From positions 1-64,000 of the forward strand of contig JAFKJU010000017.1 in NCBI GenBank assembly GCA_017305935.1: 64,000 nucleotides of DNA, read 5' to 3'. Position 1 is the stretch's first letter. Every line of letters begins with the position of its first letter. The stretch comes from Hyphomicrobiales bacterium. GTDB taxonomy: Bacteria; Pseudomonadota; Alphaproteobacteria; Rhizobiales; Rhizobiaceae. The notes beneath the pieces are model-generated. The model was not told where the DNA came from and made no database searches. It saw only the letters and a program-made list of their open reading frames with translations. Below are positions 41,607 to 50,556 of this stretch, piece after piece. A program made the position numbers and the translations under genes.

Positions 41607-42911
41607 TTAAGCCGGTTCAAGCGTCATGACAAGGCTGGCATTCTGTCCGCCGAAGCCGAAGGAGTTGGACAGAACCGCGCGAACCTGCGCCTCCCGCTTC
41701 ACATTCGGCACCACATCGAGCGCAATCGCCGGATCGGGGTTACTGTAGTTGATGGTTGGCGGCAGGGTGCCGGTCAGCATGGTCTGCAGCGAGAACACCG
41801 CCTCGACCGCGCCGGCCGCCGTCAGCGTATGGCCGATCATCGACTTGTTGGACGAGACCGGGATGGAGGACAGCTTGTCGCCGAAGACGGCGAGCATGGC
41901 GCCATATTCCATCTTGTCGTTTTCCGGCGTCGAAGTGCCGTGGGCGTTGACGTAACCGATATCGTCTTCGCCAAGCCCCGCATCGGCGAGCGCCGCGCGT
42001 ATCGTGGCAATTGCCGGGCCGCCATCCGGCGAGGAGCGGGTGCGGTGGAAATGATCGGCCTTTTCGCCGCAGCCGGTCATGATGCCGAGCACCTTGGCGC
42101 CGCGCGAAATGGCCGCTTCCAGCGACTCCAGCACCAGCGTCGCGGCACCCTCGGCGATGACGAAGCCGTCGCGATCCTTGCTGAACGGTTTGGAGGCCTT
42201 TTCCGGCGGATCGTTCTGGGTCGAAAGCGCAGAGAGCAACGAAAAACGGATCAGAGCCTCGGCGCTGACCGACCCATCGGTCGCGACCGTCAAGGCGCGC
42301 TCGGTGCGACCCTGGCGGATCGCCTCGACCCCGAGCTGGATGGCGGTGGCGCCCGAGGCGCAGGCGGTCGACAGCGTCACCGGCAGTCCGCGCGTGCCGA
42401 ACTTGTCGGCGAGGCGCTCGGAGATCGAGCCGAACTGCGCCGCTTCCATGAACACCGGATCGGGACGCTCTCGCATGGCGGCGAGGAAACGGTCATAGGC
42501 GTCACCCTCTCGCACCGCCGGCGGCGCGCGGTCGGCCAGCGCAAAACGGTCGCTCCATTCCGGCTCGACCGGCGGGGCGGCCAGGAACAGCGGTCCGTCG
42601 AAATCGCCGGAAATGCCGGCCTGCGCCAACGCCTCGATGGTCGTTTCGCGAGCGAAGGCAAAGGAGCGCTCGACGGAATTGCTGCGCGGCGGATCGATGA
42701 AATCCACGGTGCCGCTGATGCGTGTCGAAAGCCCCTCGGTCGGGAAACGGGTGATGGCATGAATGCCGGACGTGCCCGATGTCAGCGCCGCCCAGTTGTC
42801 GGCAAGCCCCTGACCGAGCGAGGTGATGACGCCCATGCCGGTGACGGCGACGATGGGACGACCCAGATGATCCTTGAAGCTGGAATTGGCCATGACCGGC
42901 AGTTCCTTCAT
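41607..42911 (-). CDS. fabF1XL: Beta-ketoacyl-ACP synthase FabF1XL
   Basis: A 434-residue KAS II-type ketosynthase with the full Cys-His-His triad: Cys184 in LSTACASG, His324 in VNAHGTST and His361 in NKSMIGHTL. It condenses malonyl-ACP with a growing chain, here during synthesis of the C28 acyl group. Its ATG overlaps the stop of the upstream ketosynthase-like gene by ATGA, so the two proteins are made together and may form a heterodimer. Confidence 0.93.
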   Translation of the reverse strand: MKELPVMANSSFKDHLGRPIVAVTGMGVITSLGQGLADNWAALTSGTSGIHAITRFPTEGLSTRISGTVDFIDPPRSNSVERSFAFARETTIEALAQAGISGDFDGPLFLAAPPVEPEWSDRFALADRAPPAVREGDAYDRFLAAMRERPDPVFMEAAQFGSISERLADKFGTRGLPVTLSTACASGATAIQLGVEAIRQGRTERALTVATDGSVSAEALIRFSLLSALSTQNDPPEKASKPFSKDRDGFVIAEGAATLVLESLEAAISRGAKVLGIMTGCGEKADHFHRTRSSPDGGPAIATIRAALADAGLGEDDIGYVNAHGTSTPENDKMEYGAMLAVFGDKLSSIPVSSNKSMIGHTLTAAGAVEAVFSLQTMLTGTLPPTINYSNPDPAIALDVVPNVKREAQVRAVLSNSFGFGGQNASLVMTLEPA

Positions 42912-44110
42912 GCGTTGGCGCGCAGAAGGGCCATGCCTTCGCCGCGCGTATAACCGACCGTGGTGACCAGGGCCTGCTGTGCCGCCCCGCTCATCGCCTT
43001 TTCGCCTTCGACATTGAACACCGGAACGGCCGCACCCGCATCGACGGCAAGCGCCGCAAGCGCGAGCCCCAGCGGAAACTGCGCTTCCATGCCATGCCCG
43101 GCCACACCACCATAGCCACGCAGGGCCGCCTTCGGAAACGCGCCTTCGAGAAACGCCTTTTCGCGGGCGGCGAGATCGTGCAGGCCGCTGCTGCCGGAGA
43201 AGACCACAAGATCGGAAACGCCCTCGCCGGCCATCGCCGCCATGCGCGCGAGCCGTTTTTCAAGGCGGCCCTCGTCACGACTGCCGCGATCACCTTCGAT
43301 GGCGTCGATAATCGCATAGATATGGGCGCCGCGCGCCTGCGCATGTTCGCGCGATTCGAGCACCAGGAAGGCGCCGACCGAGCCCATGACCATGCCGCCG
43401 CCGGCACTGTCCTCGCGCGACCACAAAGGTTGCCAGTCACCGGTCAGGTGGGCGCGGATGCCCTCGACCAGCAGGATGATATCCGCGCGCTCGGCGACAA
43501 AGGCGCCACCGACCAGCGTATGTGTCGACTGCCCGGCGGAAATGCGCGCAAAAGCGGTTTCGATGGCGGAAATGCCGGCGGCTTCCTCGCCCATGAAGGT
43601 GCGCGACGAGCCCGTCACCTTGTGAACGATGGAGATATTGCCGGCCATCAGGTTGGAAAGCTGGGCGAGGAACAGCGTCGGTCGCAGCTCGGTCTTCAGT
43701 TTCTCGTTGAGCATGACCTCGCGGTCGTTGCGCTTCAGGCTCTCGTCGACGATCATCGAATCGACGGCGATATCGCGCTCGCCGCCACCGGCGGCGACGA
43801 TCATGTCCATCGTGCCGCAAAGCTCGGCATCGTCCTTCAGCCCGGCATCGTCGAGCGCAAGACCGGCGGCGAAAACGCCGAGGCGCTGCCAGTTTTCCAT
43901 CTGCCGCTGATCGCCGCGCTTCGGGATCTGCGCCGACCAGTCGATCTCCGGCATCGGATGGATGGGATAAGGCTTGAATTTTTCCGTTTCGAGAACCGCT
44001 TGCGGTCTCTCCTCAGACGTCAAAAGCGCCAGATGCGGCGCTTTTCCGACCCCGAGCGATGTGACGATGCCGACGCCGGTGACGACGACATCCCTATCCG
44101 ACCTGCTCAT
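42908..44110 (-). CDS. fabF2XL: Ketosynthase-like protein FabF2XL without the active-site Cys
   Basis: A 400-residue protein of the KAS II fold (start VVVTGVGIVTSLG). The position of the catalytic Cys is occupied by Glu176. The TACATG-type loop reads GEEAAG in FMGEEAAGISAIETA, followed by the normal helix and LVGG. The NAHGT His is also missing (FSGSSGLHDL), while GHGMEAQF keeps the second His region. It therefore cannot condense by the normal mechanism. By analogy with polyketide chain-length factors it may be the partner of FabF1XL. Its gene overlaps fabF1XL by four bases. Confidence 0.88.
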   Translation of the reverse strand: MSRSDRDVVVTGVGIVTSLGVGKAPHLALLTSEERPQAVLETEKFKPYPIHPMPEIDWSAQIPKRGDQRQMENWQRLGVFAAGLALDDAGLKDDAELCGTMDMIVAAGGGERDIAVDSMIVDESLKRNDREVMLNEKLKTELRPTLFLAQLSNLMAGNISIVHKVTGSSRTFMGEEAAGISAIETAFARISAGQSTHTLVGGAFVAERADIILLVEGIRAHLTGDWQPLWSREDSAGGGMVMGSVGAFLVLESREHAQARGAHIYAIIDAIEGDRGSRDEGRLEKRLARMAAMAGEGVSDLVVFSGSSGLHDLAAREKAFLEGAFPKAALRGYGGVAGHGMEAQFPLGLALAALAVDAGAAVPVFNVEGEKAMSGAAQQALVTTVGYTRGEGMALLRANA

Positions 44111-44236
44111 GCGCTCAGTCCCCTGTGCCTGACAGCGCCGCGCGTCATCGATGGCGCGCGCTGGACGCTGCGATAAATCAAATTGAGTCGTTCAGGCTGC
44201 GTAACCTATCCCCGAATCGTCCGGCATTCGAAGGAA

Positions 44237-44713
44237 TTATGCAGTCGCGGCAGTCATGGCCCGAAGAAGCCCGACATCTTCGGCCCGCTTACGCACGATA
44301 TCGCCGATCGGCACCTTGTCGAATGGAAGCGTGCGCAGCTTCAATTGCGCATCGCAGATCTTGCCGGAGGCAGCCGATATCCTCGCCTTGGTCACGGCAA
44401 AACCCGATCCGTCATGCTCCAGGTGCGCCTCGATCTCTAGTTCGGCGCCGGGCTCGACGAAATTGCGGATCTTGGCGCCATCGACCGACATCAGCAGGGG
44501 CATGACCGAAAAACCGTTACGGGCGAGCACCAGAAAACCGGAGGCCTGAGCCATGGTTTCGATCAGCAACACGCCGGGAACAAGCGGCATGCCGGGAAAA
44601 TGTCCTTCGAAGACCGGACTTGCGTCCGGCACCTTCGAACGCGCCGTAAGCCGGTCCGCCTCCGCAGAGACGGACTCGACGGCATCGATCATCTGAAAAT
44701 ATTCGAGCAGCAT
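44237..44713 (-). CDS. fabZXL: 3-hydroxyacyl-ACP dehydratase FabZXL
   Basis: A 158-residue FabZ-type hot-dog dehydratase from ATG 44713. The catalytic segment is FEGHFPGMPLVPGVLLIETMAQ, with the His in HFPGMP and the Glu in LIETMAQ. It removes water from 3-hydroxyacyl-ACP during synthesis of the very-long acyl chain. It lies 17 bases after acpXL in the same leftward operon. The 126 bases between it and fabF2XL hold no obvious signal. Confidence 0.92.
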   Translation of the reverse strand: MLLEYFQMIDAVESVSAEADRLTARSKVPDASPVFEGHFPGMPLVPGVLLIETMAQASGFLVLARNGFSVMPLLMSVDGAKIRNFVEPGAELEIEAHLEHDGSGFAVTKARISAASGKICDAQLKLRTLPFDKVPIGDIVRKRAEDVGLLRAMTAATA

Positions 44714-44730
44714 CGAACGAATCCCGGCTT

Positions 44731-45009
44731 TTAAGCCTTGGCGGCCCGCAATTCGTCGATCTTCGCACAGAGGTTCTTGAGAACGAAGTATTCCTCGGTG
44801 GAAACCTTGCCCTCGTTGACATCCTGCGTCCACTTTTCCAGCGGAATCTTGATGCCGAATTCCTTGTCGATGGCGAAGACGATATCGAGGAAGTCGAGGC
44901 TGTCGATGCCCAGGTCATCGATCGTATGGCTTTCCGGGGTAATCGACTCGCGATCGATCTCGCTCGTCTCCGCGATAATATCGGCAACCTTGTCAAATGT
45001 AGCAGTCAC
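44731..45009 (-). CDS. acpXL: Acyl carrier protein AcpXL
   Basis: A 92-residue specialised acyl carrier protein from GTG 45009. The phosphopantetheine site is Ser37 in [13 protein letters not shown]. The sequence ([51 protein letters not shown]) is that of rhizobial AcpXL, longer than ordinary ACP. It carries the 27-hydroxyoctacosanoyl chain to LpxXL for lipid A. It is the first gene of the leftward cluster; its promoter must lie in 45010-45191. Confidence 0.96.
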   Translation of the reverse strand: MTATFDKVADIIAETSEIDRESITPESHTIDDLGIDSLDFLDIVFAIDKEFGIKIPLEKWTQDVNEGKVSTEEYFVLKNLCAKIDELRAAKA

Positions 45010-45191
45010 GCCAACAACCTCATAAATGTCTGATCTCAATCTTCCTCATAGCAAAGATCGCCGAAAAGCCAATGGCAAGATGGTGCAATGCGGCACCACC
45101 CGGCGGGATTCGCGATCCTTGCGCCCTTCCATGACGCCGTGGACACGGCGAAAACAAGGCGGAGCCGAAGAGAATAGCGGTGGAGACCGCC

Positions 45192-45620
45192 CTATTGAGC
45201 GATGACGATACGGGTATTGCCGAGGCCGTTGGCCGTCGCCATCGCGAAGAATTGCGCGGCATTGTCCGGATGCAGGCGCACGCAGCCATGCGAAGCCGGG
45301 CGCCCCAGCCGCTTCAGGTCGAAAGTGGCGTGGACGGCATAGCCACCGTTGAAGAAGATCGCATACGGCATCGGCGCGTTGTCGTATTTGCGCGAGCGGT
45401 GGTTGCGAGAAGCCCATTTGGCGCTGTAGCTGCCGGTCGGCGTCACATAGCCCTGACGAGCGGTCGAGACCTTCCAGCGATATTTGACGATGCCGTTCTG
45501 CGTCACGGTCATCGTCTGGCTCGACAGATTGACCTTGGCCACCAGATTGGCGGCATTCGATCCGACGGCTGCAAATTGTACGGCCAAAAACGCCGCCGCG
45601 GCTGCAATAAATGTTCTCAT
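45192..45620 (-). CDS. L,D-transpeptidase (YkuD domain)
   Basis: A 142-residue exported enzyme with a signal peptide (residues 1-23). The YkuD catalytic motif HGCVRL is in GRPASHGCVRLHPDNA, with the nucleophilic Cys, and the upstream His is in YAVHATFDL. It cross-links peptidoglycan stems or attaches proteins to them in the periplasm. This short single-domain type is abundant in rhizobia, where L,D-cross-links matter for polar growth. Confidence 0.92.
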   Translation of the reverse strand: MRTFIAAAAAFLAVQFAAVGSNAANLVAKVNLSSQTMTVTQNGIVKYRWKVSTARQGYVTPTGSYSAKWASRNHRSRKYDNAPMPYAIFFNGGYAVHATFDLKRLGRPASHGCVRLHPDNAAQFFAMATANGLGNTRIVIAQ

Positions 45621-45766
45621 AATCGCCCCTTTTTACACATGTCGCAAGCTTTGTGGCCAAGAATTGACAGTGATGGCGAGAATAAGGCGAAAAGAATGAT
45701 GTTCGATTAAGTGCAAGAGTAATCAGAAAAGGAAGAATAATGGTTAATAAACTGTCTCGTCCGACG

Positions 45767-46006
45767 CTATGCCCGCCGGCCACTTCGTCTGCCGAAGAAA
45801 TGAGAAAGGATAAACACCAGAATCAACACCGGCCAGACAATGGACAGCGCCACACCCAGCACTTTCCAGCGATCCCATGGGGCGCCGCTCCTGATGATTT
45901 CGAGCATTGTTTCCAGGAGGCAAAGCATGACGATCAGGCCATAAGCCATCAGAAGAACGATATGGACCAGATTGGCCATACCGTATGACATGATATCCGT
46001 TGACAT
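45767..46006 (-). CDS. Small membrane protein with two hydrophobic segments
   Basis: A 79-residue protein from ATG 46006 with a GGGGG-type ribosome site. Two membrane segments are seen, about residues 12-33 (ANLVHIVLLMAYGLIVMLCLLE) and 50-70 (VALSIVWPVLILVFILSHF), joined by a polar loop with IRSGAPWDRW. The C-terminus is basic, so it should face the cytoplasm. I do not recognise it. It lies 83 bases after cobD on the same strand. Confidence 0.6.
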   Translation of the reverse strand: MSTDIMSYGMANLVHIVLLMAYGLIVMLCLLETMLEIIRSGAPWDRWKVLGVALSIVWPVLILVFILSHFFGRRSGRRA

Positions 46007-46089
46007 AGCACCCCCGCCTTCACCCTTTTGGTATCGCATGGACGGGTGGCCTGCTTCATCACCCAAACGGGTGGCGCGGCGGAGATTTT

Positions 46090-47070
46090 TTAAACGACGA
46101 GCAGAATGACGAAGGCGACAAGGGCGATGGCGGCAAGTGCCGAGCAGGCATGCTTGAAGACGGCGACACCGGCTTCGATATCGAAGACGGACGCATCCTG
46201 TCGGCCAGCCGCATTCATCATCGGCTCGCGCACCTGCACGCCACCATAGACGCGCGGGCCGGCAAGCGCGAGATCGAGCGCGCCCGCCATCGCCGCCTCC
46301 GGCCAGCCGGAATTCGGCGAGCGATGCAGGCCGTGATCGCGCAGACCGAGGTCGATCGCGGCCCGCGCCGCAGCGCTTCCGCGATGAACCCAGGCGCCGG
46401 CGGCGATCAGCAGCATCGACAGGCGCGCGGCCGGCCAGTTGGCGAGATCGTCGAGCCTGGCCGAGGCCCAGCCGAAATCGGCGTATTTTTCCGAGAGATG
46501 GCCGATCATCGAATCGGCGGTGTTGAGCATCTTGTAGGCGATAAGCCCCGGCAGGCCGAGCGCCGCATACCAGAAGGCGGGCGCGACGACGCCATCGGAA
46601 AAATTCTCCGCCAGGCTTTCCAGCGCCGCCCGGGAAATGCCGGCTTCGTCCAGCGTTTCCGGATCGCGCCCGACGATCATGCTGACGGCGCGACGCCCTC
46701 CCGAAAGACCCTCGCGCTTCAAACCCTCCGCCACGGCCAGCACATGATCGGACAGGCTTTTCTGCGCGAAAAAGACAGCGGCGATCGCCACCTCGATAAG
46801 GATGCCGAGCGGCCCGAGGACCGCCAGCAGCAGATGCAGGCCGCAGCCGAAGGCGACGCTCAGGAACAGAAGCACGGCAATGGCGATGACGCCGTTGCGC
46901 CGCCGCTGCGCCGGCGGCAGGGCACGGCGGTTGAGGCGCGTATCGGCAAAGGCGATGGCCTTGCCGAACAGCACCACTGGATGCGGAACGTGCCGCCACA
47001 GCGCCGGGGGATCGCCGACGATGCGGTCGAGCAGCAGCGCCAGAAGCAGGATGAGAAAATGTTCGGTCAT
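46090..47070 (-). CDS. cobD: Adenosylcobinamide-phosphate synthase CobD (CbiB)
   Basis: A 326-residue membrane enzyme that joins aminopropanol (or its phosphate) to adenosylcobyric acid. It shows the CbiB features: LLLALLLDRIVGDPP at the start, HPVVLFGK, the GRDPETLDEAGISRAALESLAENFSDGVVAP block and several hydrophobic segments. It is the last of the cobA-cobB-cobC-cobD leftward block and is followed by a small membrane protein gene. Confidence 0.95.
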   Translation of the reverse strand: MTEHFLILLLALLLDRIVGDPPALWRHVPHPVVLFGKAIAFADTRLNRRALPPAQRRRNGVIAIAVLLFLSVAFGCGLHLLLAVLGPLGILIEVAIAAVFFAQKSLSDHVLAVAEGLKREGLSGGRRAVSMIVGRDPETLDEAGISRAALESLAENFSDGVVAPAFWYAALGLPGLIAYKMLNTADSMIGHLSEKYADFGWASARLDDLANWPAARLSMLLIAAGAWVHRGSAAARAAIDLGLRDHGLHRSPNSGWPEAAMAGALDLALAGPRVYGGVQVREPMMNAAGRQDASVFDIEAGVAVFKHACSALAAIALVAFVILLVV

Positions 47071-47085
47071 CGGGAAAATCCGGCT

Positions 47086-47132
47086 AGAGCAATTCCTGGA
47101 AAAGTGAAAACCGGTTTCCGTCCGGAATTGCG
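47086..47132. repeat. Rhizobial intergenic repeat, copy B
   Basis: A forward copy of the repeat also found at 25111-25160 and 59474-59521 (agagcaattcc, aaaagtg, accggtttcc, gtccgg, ttgcg). It fills part of the 100-bp gap between cobC and cobD. A short GGTGAC/GTCACC hairpin follows. Confidence 0.65.
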
Positions 47133-47170
47133 AAAAGGCGAAAGAGATAAAGCATTGGAGGTGACCCTTG

Positions 47171-48169
47171 TCACCGGAAATGCTTTAGCGCTTCGGCCAG
47201 GCGGCGGTCGCCCGCCGCGTCCGGCGCCAGCCCGAAACGCAGCCATGTCGGCTCGTAATCGAATTTACGCACCAGGATGTGCGCCCGGCAGAGATGCTCG
47301 TGCAGCCGCCCGGCCGCCGCATCCTCGACCAACGCGAACAGCGATGCCCCGCCGCGTACCCTCAGCCCTGCCTCGGCGAGGACATCGAGCAGGCCACGCT
47401 TGCGCGCCGCGATTGCCGCGCGCAACGGCGCGGGATCGGCCTCCAGCAACGATGCCGCCACCGACAGCGCCGGGCCGGAGACCGCCCAGGGTCCGAGCCA
47501 GCTTTCCAAGCGCGCCAGCAGACCCGCGTTCGCAACGACGAAGCCAAGGCGCACGCCAGCCATGCCGAAAAACTTGCCGAAGGAACGGAAGACGATCAAG
47601 CCATCTTGCGCGCCAGCCTGGCCCACCAGCGAGCCCATCGCCTCGCCATCGCAGAAGGCTTCGTCCACGACCAGAAAGCCGCCCCGCGCCGCCATCCGCC
47701 CCGCGAGCTCCAGCAGGGTTTCGGAAGCATGGACCCGGCCATCGGGATTGTTGGGATTGACGACGACGGCGAGCTTATGTTGCGGGCCAATGTCGTCCAG
47801 CGTGGCGACGGCATCGACCGGATGCCCGGCAAGCGTGAAGGCGCGGGCATATTCGCCATAGGTCGGCGACAGGATCGCAACCGGCGCGGCCGGGGAAACG
47901 AGGCGCGGCAGCAACTGGATGACCGATTGCGTGCCGGGGACGGCAAGCGGCATCACCGGCCCGCTGCCGTAATAGCCCGCCGCAGCGGCCTGCGCCCTCT
48001 CCACAAGATAACGATCCGGAAGGCGATGCCAGGCGCGCGGTTCGATGGCCGGCAAATCCGGCGGGCATGGATTGATTCCGGTGGAGAGATCGAGCCAATC
48101 CTCCACCCTCCCGCCATGCAGCGCGGCGGCGGCGGTGATGCCGCCGCCATGGATAATGGCGCCACTCAT
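47171..48169 (-). CDS. cobC: Threonine-phosphate decarboxylase-like CobC
   Basis: A 332-residue PLP-dependent aminotransferase-fold enzyme. It has the HGGGITAAAALHGG start common to CobC, an AVVVNPNNPDGR cofactor loop, VVDEAFCD, and the PLP Lys in FRSFGKFFGMAGVRLGF. It provides the aminopropanol arm of cobalamin. Its ATG overlaps the cobB stop (ATGA). Confidence 0.94.
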   Translation of the reverse strand: MSGAIIHGGGITAAAALHGGRVEDWLDLSTGINPCPPDLPAIEPRAWHRLPDRYLVERAQAAAAGYYGSGPVMPLAVPGTQSVIQLLPRLVSPAAPVAILSPTYGEYARAFTLAGHPVDAVATLDDIGPQHKLAVVVNPNNPDGRVHASETLLELAGRMAARGGFLVVDEAFCDGEAMGSLVGQAGAQDGLIVFRSFGKFFGMAGVRLGFVVANAGLLARLESWLGPWAVSGPALSVAASLLEADPAPLRAAIAARKRGLLDVLAEAGLRVRGGASLFALVEDAAAGRLHEHLCRAHILVRKFDYEPTWLRFGLAPDAAGDRRLAEALKHFR

Positions 48170-49470
48170 GCCGCCTCGCCCGCGAGGTCGATCAGATGCA
48201 TGAAGGAGCCGGAGACCGTACCGCGTCGGAGCCCGACCGTGCCGAGATCGACGCCGACCGCATCGCGTGCCGCAAACAGCCGGTCTGCTTCGCCTTCGGA
48301 AACGATGGTTGCATAGTGAAATTCATGCGCCCGCATCGGCTCGGTGAAGCAACTGCCCGGCAGCGGTCGCACTATGCGGTAGCCGAGATGCCGGCGGCGG
48401 GTGGCGAAGGACGTCACGAGCGGCAACAGGCCGAGCATGCGGTGGCTCCTGCCTTCCGCATCGATGACCGCCTCCCCCAGCGTCATGTAGCCGCCGCACT
48501 CGCCGAAAATCCGCGCGCCGCGCTCCGCGGCGGCCCGCATGCCGTTACGGAACGTTTCCGCTACGGCAAGCTTTTCGCCATGCAGTTCGGGATAGCCGCC
48601 CGGCAGGTAGACCGCATCGGCATCCACTGCCGGCGCCTCGTCGGAAAGCGGCGAAAACAGCGTGATATCAGCGCCCGTCATGCGCCAGCCGGCCAACAGA
48701 TGCTCGTAGCGAAAGGCATAGGCCATATCGCTGGCCACAGCGATTCGCTGCCCCAACGGCGGCAGGCGCGCAGGACTGTTGCGCAAATCCGCCGCGCGCG
48801 GCGCGCCGGCGACCTGGATCAGCGCTTCCAGATCCATCCGCTGCGAGACGGCCGCCGCAGCGCGGTCGATAAACTCTTCCAGACCCGCATGTTCGCCGGC
48901 CTGCACCAGGCCCAGATGCCGCTCCGGCAAGGCAAGCCCGGCATCGGCGCGCAGCACGGCCAGAACCGGCACCCCGACAGGGACAAGCGCATCGCGCAGC
49001 ATCATCTCATGCCGGTCGCTGCCGACCCGGTTGAGGATGACGCCGACAACACGGATATCGTCGCGAAACCGTGCATATCCACTGACCAGCGCCGCCACCG
49101 ATTGCGACATGCGGGCGCAATCGACCACCAGTACGACGGCGAGATCCAGCGCCGCCGCCAGATCGGCCGGCGCGCCGGAACCATCGGCGGCACCGTCGAA
49201 CAGGCCCATCATCGCCTCGATCACCAGCATCCGCCCCGCTCCATGCAAGCCGGCATTCGCGAGTAGCAATTCCTGCCGCATGCCCCAGGGATCGAAATTC
49301 AGGCAGGGCGCGCCGCTGGCGGCGGCATGAAAGGCGGGATCGATGTAATCGGGCCCTGCCTTGCCGGGCGCGACGACGAGGCCGCGCCGGCTCAACGCCC
49401 GCAACAGGCCGAGCGTCACCGTCGTCTTGCCGGCGCCCGAGGACGGGGCGGCGATCAGCAGTCCGCTCAT
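48166..49470 (-). CDS. cobB: Cobyrinic acid a,c-diamide synthase CobB
   Basis: A 434-residue amidase that uses ATP and glutamine to amidate the a and c side chains. It has the P-loop APSSGAGKTTVT at the N-terminus, GPDYIDP, and a C-terminal class I glutamine amidotransferase domain with the Cys in FGECGGYMTLG and the late MRAHEFHYA segment. The start ATG 49470 overlaps the cobA stop (ATGA) and has an AGGGAGA ribosome site. Confidence 0.95.
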   Translation of the reverse strand: MSGLLIAAPSSGAGKTTVTLGLLRALSRRGLVVAPGKAGPDYIDPAFHAAASGAPCLNFDPWGMRQELLLANAGLHGAGRMLVIEAMMGLFDGAADGSGAPADLAAALDLAVVLVVDCARMSQSVAALVSGYARFRDDIRVVGVILNRVGSDRHEMMLRDALVPVGVPVLAVLRADAGLALPERHLGLVQAGEHAGLEEFIDRAAAAVSQRMDLEALIQVAGAPRAADLRNSPARLPPLGQRIAVASDMAYAFRYEHLLAGWRMTGADITLFSPLSDEAPAVDADAVYLPGGYPELHGEKLAVAETFRNGMRAAAERGARIFGECGGYMTLGEAVIDAEGRSHRMLGLLPLVTSFATRRRHLGYRIVRPLPGSCFTEPMRAHEFHYATIVSEGEADRLFAARDAVGVDLGTVGLRRGTVSGSFMHLIDLAGEAA

Positions 49471-50306
49471 GCGGTCTCCCTTCGCCCTTGCGCGAAAGGA
49501 TCGGGCAGCAATTGCCGGCCGTCGAGCGCGCCGAGCCAATCGAGCGACGGGCGCAGCCGCACCACCTGGCCGACGACGACGATGGCCGGCGGCTCAATGC
49601 CGGCGGCCTCGACATCCGACTCGGCCCGGCCGAGCGTCGTTTCCAGCACCGTCTGCTGCGGCGTCGCGGCATTGCAGACAAAGGCCATGGGTTCGTCGGC
49701 GGAGCGGCCGGCGGCGATAAGGTTGGCGGCGATCTGGCCGATATGCTTCATCGCCATATACATGACGATGACGGGCGAGCCCCGGCCGATGGCTTCCCAG
49801 TCGATCCGGTCGGGCACGATACCGGACGAATCATGGCCGGTGAGAAAGGTGACGCTGTGGTTGATCTCGCGATGCGTCGCGGGAATGCCGGCATAGGCAA
49901 GGCCACCGATGCCGGCGGTGATCCCCGGCACGATACGGAATGGGATGCCATGCTCGACCAGCGTCAATGCCTCTTCGCCGCCACGCCCGAAAACGAAGGG
50001 GTCGCCACCCTTCAACCGCAACACCCGATTTCCCGCGCGCGCCAGTTCCACCAGCCTGAGCGAAATATCGCGCTGGCGGGCGGAGGGCTTGCCGCCACGT
50101 TTCCCGGCATATTCCAGCGCAGCACCCGGGCGCACGAATTTCAGGCAATCCTCATTGACCAGCGCATCATGGACGATGACATCGGCCTGCCCAAGCGCCT
50201 TGACCGCCAGCAGCGTCAGAAGCCCGGGGTCGCCGGGGCCAGCGCCCGCCAGCCAGACCGAGCCCGGAGCCAAATCCGGTAGAGAGGAAAAAGCGTGTTC
50301 AAACAT
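49467..50306 (-). CDS. cobA: Uroporphyrinogen-III C-methyltransferase CobA
   Basis: A 279-residue SAM-dependent methyltransferase that makes precorrin-2 from uroporphyrinogen III. It shows the SUMT signatures VWLAGAGPGDPGLLTLLAVKAL, DALVNEDCL, RLKGGDPFVFGRGGEE and PGITAGIGGLAYAGIPATHR. There is no fused CysG dehydrogenase part, as usual for the aerobic alphaproteobacterial enzyme. It is the first gene of the cobA-cobB-cobC-cobD block; the 250 bases upstream hold no B12 box that I can see. Confidence 0.95.
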   Translation of the reverse strand: MFEHAFSSLPDLAPGSVWLAGAGPGDPGLLTLLAVKALGQADVIVHDALVNEDCLKFVRPGAALEYAGKRGGKPSARQRDISLRLVELARAGNRVLRLKGGDPFVFGRGGEEALTLVEHGIPFRIVPGITAGIGGLAYAGIPATHREINHSVTFLTGHDSSGIVPDRIDWEAIGRGSPVIVMYMAMKHIGQIAANLIAAGRSADEPMAFVCNAATPQQTVLETTLGRAESDVEAAGIEPPAIVVVGQVVRLRPSLDWLGALDGRQLLPDPFAQGRRETA

Positions 50307-50556
50307 TGCATTGCCCTGGAACAATCCCGACGTCGGAATTGCGATAAACTGAAAGCGCATGAAGCGGGAGTGTCAATCTAGCAGCAAACGGACGGAACCA
50401 TAAGCCGGCTTGCGATGCGCGGTTTTCCGCAGGCGACAGCGAAATGTCTTGAATCGGCCTGTGAACGTCCCGATTCGAATCCTGAGAAACAGCCGCCATG
50501 GCCTTTGAAAGATTCGACAATCGCCATGGGGCGGCCACCGCCCCATGGCGTCGGCA

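Noticed and set aside
41328-42953. Long plus-strand frame opposite fabXL and fabF1XL
   Set aside because: It mirrors two well-recognised genes on the minus strand and shows Arg/Gly-rich antisense composition.
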